From: an uncultured Lachnospiraceae bacterium
Lineage (GTDB): Bacteria; Bacillota_A; Clostridia; Lachnospirales; Lachnospiraceae
Direction: 5' to 3'
DNA: 22,552 bases
NCBI GenBank assembly: GCA_947564305.1
Contig: CANOBT010000093.1
Span: forward strand, 1 to 22,552
The notes beneath the pieces are model-generated. The model saw only the letters and a program-made list of their open reading frames with translations, was not told the DNA's origin and searched no databases. A program made the position numbers and the translations under genes. This document shows positions 16,059-22,552 of the stretch, in pieces (the first letter of the stretch is position 1; each line of letters begins with the position of its first letter).

Positions 16059-16089
16059 CCCTTCGCCTCTCCCCTATATAAACCAATCT

Positions 16090-16707
16090 CTATTTTCTGT
16101 CCAATAGCTTTCCTGCCTTTGCTTTAATCCTCTGCAAAGCATTATCCACTGTTTTCGGACTCTTGTTCAAAATTTCCGCAATCGTGCGGTAATCTGTCCC
16201 CATCAAGTGAAGATAAAGCACATGGTTTTCCAATGAACTCAAAGATTCCTTCAGAGTTTCAATAAAAACTTCCGTATATTCTTTCCCAAAATACAGTACT
16301 TCCGGATTATTATCCACCTGGGACCGGATAGTATCAATCAACGGCACATCCCGATTCTCTTCCCCGTCCTCACCCATCTCGTATAACGACACATAGGAAT
16401 TTAAGGGAAGATGCTTTTTTCTCTTAGATGCCTCAATGGCACTGTACATCTGACGGGATACACATAATTCTGCAAAGCTCTGAAAACTGTTTCCCTGCTG
16501 TGCGTCAAAGCTCTGCACAGCCTTCATCAGTCCAATCATCCCCTCCTGAATCAGATCATCATTCTCCCCGCCAATTAGAAACATTTCCCTTGCTTTCCGC
16601 CGAACCATGGACTTATATTTTACCATCAGATAATCCATAATCTCTGTTTCTCCAGAGCGCAGATCTCCTATAAGCTGTTCATCGGTCAATGTATGATATG
16701 TCCCCAT
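16090..16707 (-). CDS. sigH: RNA polymerase sigma-H factor
   Basis: This 205-residue sigma-70-family factor in Bacillus controls entry into sporulation and competence. Region 2 is visible at about 48-90 (NDDLIQEGMIGLMKAVQSFD, then FAELCVSRQMYSAIEASKRK), and region 4 has an HTH at about 172-195 (DYRTIAEILNKSPKTVDNAL). Context supports sigma-H over other short sigma factors: it follows cysE-cysS-mrnC-rlmB exactly as in Bacillus, although yacP, normally between rlmB and sigH, is missing. GGAGG lies just upstream of the ATG. In Bacillus rpmG-secE-nusG follow; here dtd does. Confidence 0.93.
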   Translation of the reverse strand: MGTYHTLTDEQLIGDLRSGETEIMDYLMVKYKSMVRRKAREMFLIGGENDDLIQEGMIGLMKAVQSFDAQQGNSFQSFAELCVSRQMYSAIEASKRKKHLPLNSYVSLYEMGEDGEENRDVPLIDTIRSQVDNNPEVLYFGKEYTEVFIETLKESLSSLENHVLYLHLMGTDYRTIAEILNKSPKTVDNALQRIKAKAGKLLDRK

Positions 16708-16727
16708 AGCCCCTCCAATTCCTAAAC

Positions 16728-17501
16728 TCAGGACTTATTCATCCTCTGACGTACAATTTCATAAGACAATACCCCTGCTGCAACAGACGCATTTAACGAA
16801 TCAATTTCTCCCTTCATCGGGATTCCGGCCATAAAGTCACAATTCTCCTTAACAAGCCTTCCAACGCCTTCTCCCTCGTTTCCAATCACCAATCCAATTG
16901 GTCCCGTCAAATCCAACCCGTACATGGAATCTCCTGCCATATCTGCACAGACGAACCAAAGGCCCTCTTTCTTTAAATCTTCCATCGTTCTCGCAAGATT
17001 GGTGACCTTAGCTACCGGAGTATAATTCAACGCCCCCGCAGATGTCCTTGCCACGGTAGCGGTCAATCCCGCCGCCCTTCGCTTAGGAATGATCACACCA
17101 TGTGCTCCTGCAACATTGGCTGTCCGAATAATCGCCCCCAGATTATGTGGGTCCTCAATATTATCCAGCAAAATTAAGAATGGCGCCTCCCCACGGGACC
17201 TGGCCAGTTCTAACATATCCTCGACCTGCGCATACTCATATGCCGCTGCAAATGCGATGACCCCTTGATGCTTCCCGGTGTCTGAAATCTGGTTGAGCCG
17301 TTCTTTCCCAACAAAATTCAAAATCGTATCATGCTTCTTAGCCTCCCGGATAATCGTACGAATTGGACCATCCTGGCATCCATCCAGTACAAACACTTTG
17401 TCAATTGTTTTTCCAGAACGAAATGCCTCTAAAACCGGATTTCTTCCTTCTATAACGAGTACATCTTCCCTTTCGCTGTTCTGCTTTTTTTCATTCGCCA
17501 T
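16728..17501 (-). CDS. rlmB: 23S rRNA 2'-O-methyltransferase RlmB (TrmH/SpoU family)
   Basis: This 257-residue SPOUT methyltransferase methylates the ribose of G2251 (E. coli numbering) in 23S rRNA. An N-terminal substrate-binding domain (EGRNPVLEAFRSGKTIDKVF) is followed by the knotted catalytic domain with all three family motifs: NIEDPHNLGAIIRTA, GLVIGNEGEGVG and PMKGEIDSLNASVAAGVLSYE. It overlaps mrnC by 11 nt, indicating translational coupling. Position after mrnC supports RlmB over other TrmH paralogs. Confidence 0.95.
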   Translation of the reverse strand: MANEKKQNSEREDVLVIEGRNPVLEAFRSGKTIDKVFVLDGCQDGPIRTIIREAKKHDTILNFVGKERLNQISDTGKHQGVIAFAAAYEYAQVEDMLELARSRGEAPFLILLDNIEDPHNLGAIIRTANVAGAHGVIIPKRRAAGLTATVARTSAGALNYTPVAKVTNLARTMEDLKKEGLWFVCADMAGDSMYGLDLTGPIGLVIGNEGEGVGRLVKENCDFMAGIPMKGEIDSLNASVAAGVLSYEIVRQRMNKS

Positions 17502-17952
17502 GATTCGGTTCCTTTTCCTTTAGACTGTCTAGCCCGATTTTTACAAGCTGCATCAGGCGTGAATATTCTTTTTTCAGATACAAAAATCCTAGAAGAGCCT
17601 CGAATCCCGTTGCTCTCCGGTAGTCCGTGATGGTCTGGTTTTTCGCAGGCGATACGGATTTCGTATTCCTTCCCCTGCGGTAGATTACATGCTCCTCCTC
17701 TGTCAGATGAGGCTGCATGGCACGCATCATCAATGATTGGGCAGATGCCTGTACATAGCTGCTGGTTTCCTCATGCAGCTTATGTACAGGCTTATTGCCA
17801 TAGCTTATAACCATATTTTTGATGATCAGATCATACACACAATCTCCGATATATGCCAGTACAAGGGGGGCACAGCTATCCACATCCACTTCTTTTAGCT
17901 GCAGCATTTCCCTCATGCAATCATCAAATTCAAATGTCATGCTCTTTTCCAT
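17491..17952 (-). CDS. mrnC: Mini-ribonuclease III
   Basis: This 153-residue protein is a lone RNase III catalytic domain without the dsRNA-binding domain; in Bacillus it matures 23S rRNA ends. The start of the catalytic fold, [11 protein letters not shown], carries D37. [10 protein letters not shown] and the second acidic motif [13 protein letters not shown] are typical. It overlaps cysS by 16 nt and rlmB by 11 nt, and the cysS-mrnC-rlmB order is conserved in Firmicutes. Confidence 0.95.
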   Translation of the reverse strand: MEKSMTFEFDDCMREMLQLKEVDVDSCAPLVLAYIGDCVYDLIIKNMVISYGNKPVHKLHEETSSYVQASAQSLMMRAMQPHLTEEEHVIYRRGRNTKSVSPAKNQTITDYRRATGFEALLGFLYLKKEYSRLMQLVKIGLDSLKEKEPNHGE

Positions 17953-19343
17953 TGTACCCCTTCTCGTGTATCCTTTAAAACAATTCCTCTCTCCAACAAT
18001 TCGTTCCGAATCTCGTCGGCTCTGGCAAAATTCTTTTCCTTCCTTGCCGCCTGTCTTTCGGCAATCAAAGCCTCAATATCCGCATCCAGCAGTTCTTCCT
18101 TTTTCTCCACGATAATTCCCAGTACATCTGTCAGCTTTACAATCAGCCCCAACAATCCCTGCAGATATTCGACAGACCTCTCGCCATCTGCTGTTGTATT
18201 TGCATACTTCACAAGTTCAAAGACGGCTGACACGGCATCTGCCGTGTTAAAATCATCGTCCATCGCTTTTTCGAAACTATCCACAAACTCCCGCGTTTTA
18301 GCAAACATTTCCTGCTCGCCCTCATCCATCGTCTTTTCAGCCGCATTTGCAATCAGGAAACGAAGATTCTCTACTGCTGTCAAAATTCGTTCTAACCCGT
18401 TTTTCGCCGATTCCATGAGCTCTGCACTGAAATTTAACGGACTCCTGTAATGTGCACTCAGCATAAAGAAACGCAAAACCTGAAGGTCATATTTTTCACT
18501 GATCTCGCGGACTGTGAAGAAATTACCTAATGATTTTGACATCTTCCGGTTGTCAATATTCAAGAATCCATTATGAAGCCAATATTTTGCAAATTCTTTG
18601 CCATTTGCCGCCTCACTCTGGGCAATCTCATTTTCATGATGAGGGAAGATCAAATCCTCACCGCCTGCGTGAATGTCAATCTGTTCTCCTAAATATTTCT
18701 TCGACATCTCAGAGCATTCGATATGCCATCCCGGACGTCCTTCACTCCACGGAGACTCCCACGCCGGCTCCCCTTCTTTTTTCGGCTTCCACAATACAAA
18801 ATCCAACGGATCTTCTTTCTCATCCTCGCCTGTCACAAGAAGAGAACGGTTCCCAGAACGCAGATCATCCAGATTCTTATGGGACAGTTTCCCGTAATCC
18901 TGGAATTTTCTGGTACGATAGTATACCGTACCATTCTTCTCATATGCAAAGCCCTTTTCAATTAAAGTACGGATCATCTCTACCATACCGCCAATCTCCT
19001 CCGTTGCCAGAGGATGAACAGTCGCTGGCCGCACATTCATGGCTTCCATATCCTTCTTGCATTCCGCGATATAACGTTTGGAAACCTCCTCGGCAGTAAT
19101 CCCCTCCTCCAGAGCTTTTTTAATAATTTTATCGTCTACATCTGTAAAATTGGACACAAAGTTTACATCATATCCCTTATATTCAAAATATCTGCGCACC
19201 GTGTCAAATACGATCATGGGCCTTGCATTTCCTATGTGGATAAAATTATACACAGTCGGGCCGCACACATACATTTTCACCGTTCCCTCTTCTAAAGGTT
19301 CAAACTCTTCTTTCCTTTTTGACATAGTATTATATAATTTCAT
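17937..19343 (-). CDS. cysS: Cysteinyl-tRNA synthetase
   Basis: This class I synthetase charges tRNA-Cys. From the chosen start it is 468 residues, the normal length. The zinc ligand C27 lies in [10 protein letters not shown], the HIGH motif is HIGN at 36-39, further zinc ligands are in HIECSEM and [12 protein letters not shown], and KMSKS is at 267-271. I chose the ATG at 19341-19343 ([10 protein letters not shown]), 2 nt after the cysE stop codon, with GAAGAAGGGGAAA upstream; the frame runs 17 codons further into cysE without a better site. The C-terminal helical region ends in [20 protein letters not shown], which is conserved. Confidence 0.97.
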   Translation of the reverse strand: MKLYNTMSKRKEEFEPLEEGTVKMYVCGPTVYNFIHIGNARPMIVFDTVRRYFEYKGYDVNFVSNFTDVDDKIIKKALEEGITAEEVSKRYIAECKKDMEAMNVRPATVHPLATEEIGGMVEMIRTLIEKGFAYEKNGTVYYRTRKFQDYGKLSHKNLDDLRSGNRSLLVTGEDEKEDPLDFVLWKPKKEGEPAWESPWSEGRPGWHIECSEMSKKYLGEQIDIHAGGEDLIFPHHENEIAQSEAANGKEFAKYWLHNGFLNIDNRKMSKSLGNFFTVREISEKYDLQVLRFFMLSAHYRSPLNFSAELMESAKNGLERILTAVENLRFLIANAAEKTMDEGEQEMFAKTREFVDSFEKAMDDDFNTADAVSAVFELVKYANTTADGERSVEYLQGLLGLIVKLTDVLGIIVEKKEELLDADIEALIAERQAARKEKNFARADEIRNELLERGIVLKDTREGVQWKRA

Positions 19344-19345
19344 GA

Positions 19346-20017
19346 CTATTTCCCCTTCTTCCTGATGTCTTGTATCCATTTCTCCAGCTCCCATATCTTT
19401 CCGCGAAGCTGTTCATTCTCATGCTGAAGTGTCCTTATATCATTCAATACCGGGTCCGGCAGATGAATATGGTCCATCTCAGAGCGCGGCACCTTCTGGT
19501 TGCCCATCTTCACAACACGTCCTGGTACTCCTACTACCGTACAGTTCGGAGGTACCTCCTCCAGCACCACAGAACCTGCACCAATCTTAGAGTTTTCTCC
19601 AATCGTAAAGGAACCCAGAATCTTGGCACCCGCACTGACCATCACATTATCTTTTAAGGTCGGATGACGTTTTCCTCTTTCTTTTCCGGTTCCTCCCAGT
19701 GTTACTCCCTGGTAGAGCGTCACATTATCTCCGATAATTGTCGTCTCCCCGATGATCACGCCGCTGCCGTGATCGATAAACAACCCTTTCCCTATCCGTG
19801 CGCCCGGGTGAATCTCAATCCCCGTCTTTCGCGCTGCCCTCTGAGAAATCCAGCGAGCCAGAAAATAATGCTTCTTCCGATATAGCTTATGTGCCAGCCG
19901 GTAGCTCAAAATCACCTTAAAGCTTGGGTAAAGCAGCACTTCCATATTAGATTTGATTGCAGGATCTCTCTCACGGATTACATTGATTTCCTCTTTAATA
20001 TAAGATATCATTCCCAT
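19346..20017 (-). CDS. cysE: Serine O-acetyltransferase
   Basis: This enzyme makes O-acetylserine, the precursor of cysteine. The 223 residues fit the short Gram-positive form. The left-handed beta-helix of hexapeptide repeats occupies about residues 65-170 ([20 protein letters not shown], then [14 protein letters not shown] and [17 protein letters not shown]). The DHGSG segment carries the catalytic histidine and aspartate. A helical tail with a leucine/glutamate pattern follows. AGGAGG precedes the ATG. Pairing with cysS links cysteine supply to its tRNA synthetase. I see no T-box leader upstream. Confidence 0.96.
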   Translation of the reverse strand: MGMISYIKEEINVIRERDPAIKSNMEVLLYPSFKVILSYRLAHKLYRKKHYFLARWISQRAARKTGIEIHPGARIGKGLFIDHGSGVIIGETTIIGDNVTLYQGVTLGGTGKERGKRHPTLKDNVMVSAGAKILGSFTIGENSKIGAGSVVLEEVPPNCTVVGVPGRVVKMGNQKVPRSEMDHIHLPDPVLNDIRTLQHENEQLRGKIWELEKWIQDIRKKGK

Positions 20018-20112
20018 ATGTGGCCTCCTAAATTTGTAACCAAAAACACCATCTCAAAAATGTATGCAGAAAACATCTCGTTTGCGAATGTATTCTCACA
20101 TTTTCTTTTTTA

Positions 20113-21306
20113 TCAGACAATCTCATTCAGCCAGACACGCTGAAGCGGCTGCAATTTTTCAAATTCCTTTTTTAATTGCTCCGTCAGAATGACATCTTCT
20201 TCCTCTGTGATTTCTTCAATAGTACGATATCCGAACAACAGGCTTGTCAGTGCCCCAATTGTCAGCACGCCTTCGGAGTCTTCTGTCTCTCTGACCTGCA
20301 CCTTCCATTCAGTGCTCTCCCCGCCTTGTATCCGATAAATACGACTGTTTTGCGGCAGAATGGAGTCCAGGACGGCAAAGGAACAGTCCAATACTTCCCC
20401 TTTACGTACCTTCATGCAGGCGAGCAGACTGGCCAGATGCAGAATCCGCACCATAATCAGTGGTTGTTCTTTTTTCCCGCCTTCCCAAGCATATACCTTT
20501 GCAGGCTGCGTCTTATCACACATCAGCTCACAGACCGATTTCTGGAACAAAGACTCATATCCATTGAGATAAAGCGGTTCGCGTATTTCCAATCCATCCT
20601 CATCAGAATAGAAAAAGAGGCCCACAAGCTCTCCATCCACCCGCATCATACGGATTCCGCCATTCTCACTCTGCTGTTCAAAAATCTGTGTCTGATAGTA
20701 TTGCATATCACGTACCGCATAGACTTGCCATCTCTTTGTAAAATGCGTCTGTACAAATTCTGCAATCTCCTGTGCATCTCCCAACGAAGCATCCGAAAAC
20801 ACTTCCTTATGAATCTTCTTCGTATCCTCAGATACTCCCACTCCTCTTTCTCCGTTTTCCAGTGTTGCCGATAAGGCAGGTTCATCCGGACATGCATAAA
20901 AATCTTCTGTCTGTCTCTGGGTATATACAAACCGAAAATCATAAGGTGTATAAATCTGCTCTGCCGCCGGCATCAAAAAAGTAAAAGGTTCTTTTTTGTT
21001 ATACATATCCTGCATTGCCTTGCGCAGAAGCTGCCCCATATAACCGCGTCTGCGGTAAGGCTCCTCTGTAGCAACTGCTATTACATAATGACATAAATAA
21101 GAAGTTTCTTCCATCTGCACCATATAAGGATTTAGCTGGAGCATGGAGCGAATCGCGCCGTCCTCCTCGATGACAAAGATTTCATTCTCTTTCGTTTTAA
21201 AATAATAGTAATAATCCAAAAACGCCTTTGTGTCCTCAGGAAATACACATTCCCACAATGCCCTTGTCTTATGATTTTCCGTTTGTTCCAGTTTCCGCAG
21301 CTCCAT
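20113..21306 (-). CDS. Eis-like GNAT N-acetyltransferase
   Basis: This 397-residue protein has an N-terminal GNAT domain with the acetyl-CoA loop YRRRGYMGQLLRKAM (84-98, core RRRGYM at 85-90), preceded by the usual strand VIAVATEEP. The length and the C-terminal part, which looks like a second GNAT-type half plus a sterol-carrier-like tail (VLTIGALTSLLFGYRTIEEI), fit the Eis family rather than a simple single-domain GNAT. Some Eis proteins acetylate aminoglycosides; the native substrate here is unknown. It occupies the position between ispF and cysE that gltX holds in Bacillus. GAGGAAAG lies upstream of the start. Confidence 0.85.
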   Translation of the reverse strand: MELRKLEQTENHKTRALWECVFPEDTKAFLDYYYYFKTKENEIFVIEEDGAIRSMLQLNPYMVQMEETSYLCHYVIAVATEEPYRRRGYMGQLLRKAMQDMYNKKEPFTFLMPAAEQIYTPYDFRFVYTQRQTEDFYACPDEPALSATLENGERGVGVSEDTKKIHKEVFSDASLGDAQEIAEFVQTHFTKRWQVYAVRDMQYYQTQIFEQQSENGGIRMMRVDGELVGLFFYSDEDGLEIREPLYLNGYESLFQKSVCELMCDKTQPAKVYAWEGGKKEQPLIMVRILHLASLLACMKVRKGEVLDCSFAVLDSILPQNSRIYRIQGGESTEWKVQVRETEDSEGVLTIGALTSLLFGYRTIEEITEEEDVILTEQLKKEFEKLQPLQRVWLNEIV

Positions 21307-21330
21307 CTTTTTCTTTCCTCTTCTGCCCTG

Positions 21331-21885
21331 TCAGGCCTGGTGTTTCGGACACCCTGAACATGCCTCACATGCCCTGTCGTCTCCAGGAGTCACATCAAAG
21401 CTGCTATAATTCGTAATTTTCTCTAGCAGACAGACGGCCTGAGATGATATTCCTTCTCCAGTCCCGGTAAATCCAAGCCCTTCCTCTGTCGTCGCCTTAA
21501 TATTCACCTGCTCTATTGATATATTTAATGCATCTGCAATATTTTTTCTCATATTCTCAATATGTGGCAACATCTTCGGACGCTGCGCAATAATTGTAGC
21601 ATCAATATTTTCTATGATATACTGCTGCTCTTCCAACAGATGCCCCACATGCGCCAAAAGAGATACACTGGAAATTCCTTTATATTTTGGATCGGTATCC
21701 GGAAAATGCTTCCCGATATCTCCCAAAGCTGCTGCTCCCAGAAGAGCGTCCATAACAGCATGTATCAATACATCCGCATCCGAATGTCCTAAAAGCCCCT
21801 TCTCATATGGAATCTTTACTCCTCCAAGTATCAGCTCTCTTCCTTCTGTTAGTCTATGAACATCGTATCCCATTCCAACGCGCAT
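21331..21885 (-). CDS. ispF: 2-C-methyl-D-erythritol 2,4-cyclodiphosphate synthase with cysteine-rich tail
   Basis: This MEP-pathway enzyme cyclises CDP-methylerythritol 2-phosphate to MEcPP. Metal ligands D8, H10 and H42 are in GYDVHR and [28 protein letters not shown] and [16 protein letters not shown] are all present. The core ends at about residue 156, the normal length, but the frame continues for 28 residues into a tail ending [12 protein letters not shown] with C173, C176 and C179. I do not know this tail from characterised IspF. I chose the second ATG (21883-21885) because AAGGAG lies 8 nt upstream; the first ATG is only 2 nt from it. Confidence 0.95.
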   Translation of the reverse strand: MRVGMGYDVHRLTEGRELILGGVKIPYEKGLLGHSDADVLIHAVMDALLGAAALGDIGKHFPDTDPKYKGISSVSLLAHVGHLLEEQQYIIENIDATIIAQRPKMLPHIENMRKNIADALNISIEQVNIKATTEEGLGFTGTGEGISSQAVCLLEKITNYSSFDVTPGDDRACEACSGCPKHQA

Positions 21886-21923
21886 ACTCATTTCTCCTTG
21901 TCCTTCTTTTTCTACAGTTCTTT

Positions 21924-21929
21924 AGTATA
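21924..21929 (-). promoter_or_regulatory. Possible -10 element for the ispF cluster
   Basis: TATACT on the minus strand lies about 40 nt before ispF. There is no good -35 at 17 bp, so this is only a candidate start for the long ispF-to-MFS transcript. Confidence 0.3.
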
Positions 21930-21958
21930 ACCCAGGCAAATGGACAATAGTAACAATT

Positions 21959-22420
21959 TTATTCAATACCGTTATTTTTCCAGACCATGGTATCCGGTCC
22001 TACTTTCTGCAGCTGCACGGTTGCAGCATTTTGTATAGAATCTCTCCCCTGCGGTCTATCCTCCTTTTTTTGCTCCTGATAAGGAGGGCGCTTTGACACC
22101 AACACCTGCTTTTCCTCCTGCGATATCGTCATCGGCGCTGTCCGAAATATGGATGCATCACGCACAGGTCTTTCTGCAGCAGTTCCTACCTGCTCTTCGG
22201 AATGTTGTAAAGCATGAGTATTCATTTTCTTTTTCAGGACACTTCCAAAAAGACTGATCATATATCCTGCTCCAACCAGTATAAATATAGAAGAAACCAC
22301 GCACATAGTGCGGAAATTGCTTGGCCGTACATTCAAAACAATCTTGAGCAGTGCTGCTCCTACAAAGATAAGATATATTCCAACCAATAGTTTCAAGATG
22401 AAAACAAATCTTCTGCCCAT
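21959..22420 (-). CDS. Small membrane protein of unknown function
   Basis: This 153-residue protein has two membrane helices (about 7-29 and 38-60) close to a basic N-terminus, then a roughly 90-residue hydrophilic, low-complexity tail rich in Gln, Glu, Lys and Pro (KRPPYQEQKKEDRPQGRD). By the positive-inside rule both ends are probably cytoplasmic. I recognise no domain. GGAGG lies upstream of the ATG. It stands between the tRNA-Met terminator and ispF, 67 nt before the ispF start region. Confidence 0.7.
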   Translation of the reverse strand: MGRRFVFILKLLVGIYLIFVGAALLKIVLNVRPSNFRTMCVVSSIFILVGAGYMISLFGSVLKKKMNTHALQHSEEQVGTAAERPVRDASIFRTAPMTISQEEKQVLVSKRPPYQEQKKEDRPQGRDSIQNAATVQLQKVGPDTMVWKNNGIE

Positions 22421-22453
22421 GCTTTATCCTCCGTTTAAATATCCTTATAAACG

Positions 22454-22487
22454 AAAAAGAAGAGTCCGCAATTGAAACTCTTCTTTT
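22454..22487 (-). terminator. Terminator of tRNA-Met
   Basis: AAAAGAAGAGT (22455-22465) pairs with ACTCTTCTTTT (22477-22487) as a perfect 11-bp stem around an 11-nt loop, giving a T tract on the minus strand. It lies directly after the tRNA 3' end. Confidence 0.8.
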
Positions 22488-22490
22488 CAA

Positions 22491-22552
22491 TAGCGGAAAC
22501 TGGATTTGAACCAGCGACACCACGGGTATGAACCGTGTGCTCTAGCCAACTG
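22491..22552 (-). tRNA. tRNA-Met (anticodon CAT), elongator type, cut by window edge
   Basis: The visible part runs from the D loop to the 3' end: anticodon stem CACGG/CCGTG with loop TTCATAC giving CAT, T arm GCTGG/CCAGT with TTCAAAT, then the acceptor strand TTCCGCT and discriminator A. The CCA end is not encoded. The anticodon stem matches elongator tRNA-Met more closely than initiator or lysidine-type tRNA-Ile; the 5' acceptor strand is outside the window. Confidence 0.85.

Noticed and set aside
18530..19099. 189-residue plus-strand open frame
   Set aside because: It is antisense to cysS, which is clearly real.
20018..20112. CATACATT in the gap before cysE as a sigma-E -10, and GAATACATTC as a possible SOS-type box
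   Set aside because: No matching sigma-E -35 lies at the right spacing, and the sequence does not fit the Firmicute LexA box.
20018..20112. Cysteine T-box riboswitch ahead of cysE-cysS
   Set aside because: The gap is under 100 nt, with no T-box sequence and no terminator hairpin.
20176..20874. 232-residue plus-strand open frame
   Set aside because: It is antisense to the GNAT gene, has no recognisable domain and is a codon-bias shadow.

Overview
The window reads as a chromosomal segment from a low-to-mid GC, spore-forming anaerobic Firmicute, most likely a member of the Lachnospiraceae (Clostridia). The basis is gene content (sigma-H, mini-RNase III, a SpoIID-like spore/cell-wall protein, ABC exporters with large extracellular loops, strong AGGAGG-type ribosome binding sites) and gene order; the family-level placement is inference. 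Most genes lie on the minus strand, and there is no phage, transposase or CRISPR array. Two tRNA genes are present: tRNA-Thr(GGT), complete, and tRNA-Met(CAT), cut by the right edge.

Region by region, left to right: (1) 1-3230, a minus-strand MarR / ABC / ABC operon for a heterodimeric multidrug-type exporter, with a clear promoter and a candidate operator; the second ABC half is cut by the left edge. (2) 3300-5700, three small units: a plus-strand SpoIID-like/peptidoglycan-binding protein that looks N-terminally shortened, a tiny minus-strand zinc-ribbon-like protein, and a plus-strand membrane-anchored transglutaminase-like protein ending in a long hairpin. (3) 5763-10992, the classical minus-strand cluster pyrH-frr-uppS-cdsA-dxr-rseP, driven by a promoter just upstream of pyrH and interrupted by a terminator-like hairpin between frr and uppS. 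It couples pyrimidine nucleotide supply, ribosome recycling, isoprenoid/undecaprenyl synthesis, phospholipid synthesis and membrane proteolysis. (4) 11014-12339, a ClC-family channel/transporter whose gating glutamate position is a cysteine. (5) 12349-14176, a plus-strand charged helical protein of unknown function with its terminator, then a small four-helix membrane protein whose consensus promoter is bracketed by a perfect 14-bp inverted repeat. (6) 14246-14424, tRNA-Thr with its own promoter and terminator. (7) 14433-21885, a long minus-strand cluster ispF-GNAT-cysE-cysS-mrnC-rlmB-sigH-dtd-MFS. This is the Bacillus ispF-gltX-cysE-cysS-mrnC-rlmB-yacP-sigH neighbourhood with a GNAT gene in the gltX position and no yacP. 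(8) 21959-22552, a small two-helix membrane protein, a terminator and the partial tRNA-Met.

Most of the window is ordinary housekeeping. The points most worth a second look are the repeat-bracketed promoter at 14115-14176 with no visible regulator gene, the cysteine in the ClC gating position, the cysteine-rich tail on IspF, the frr/uppS hairpin with two competing pairings, the shortened SpoIID-like protein and the 284-residue unknown. I did not find a clearly new multi-gene system.
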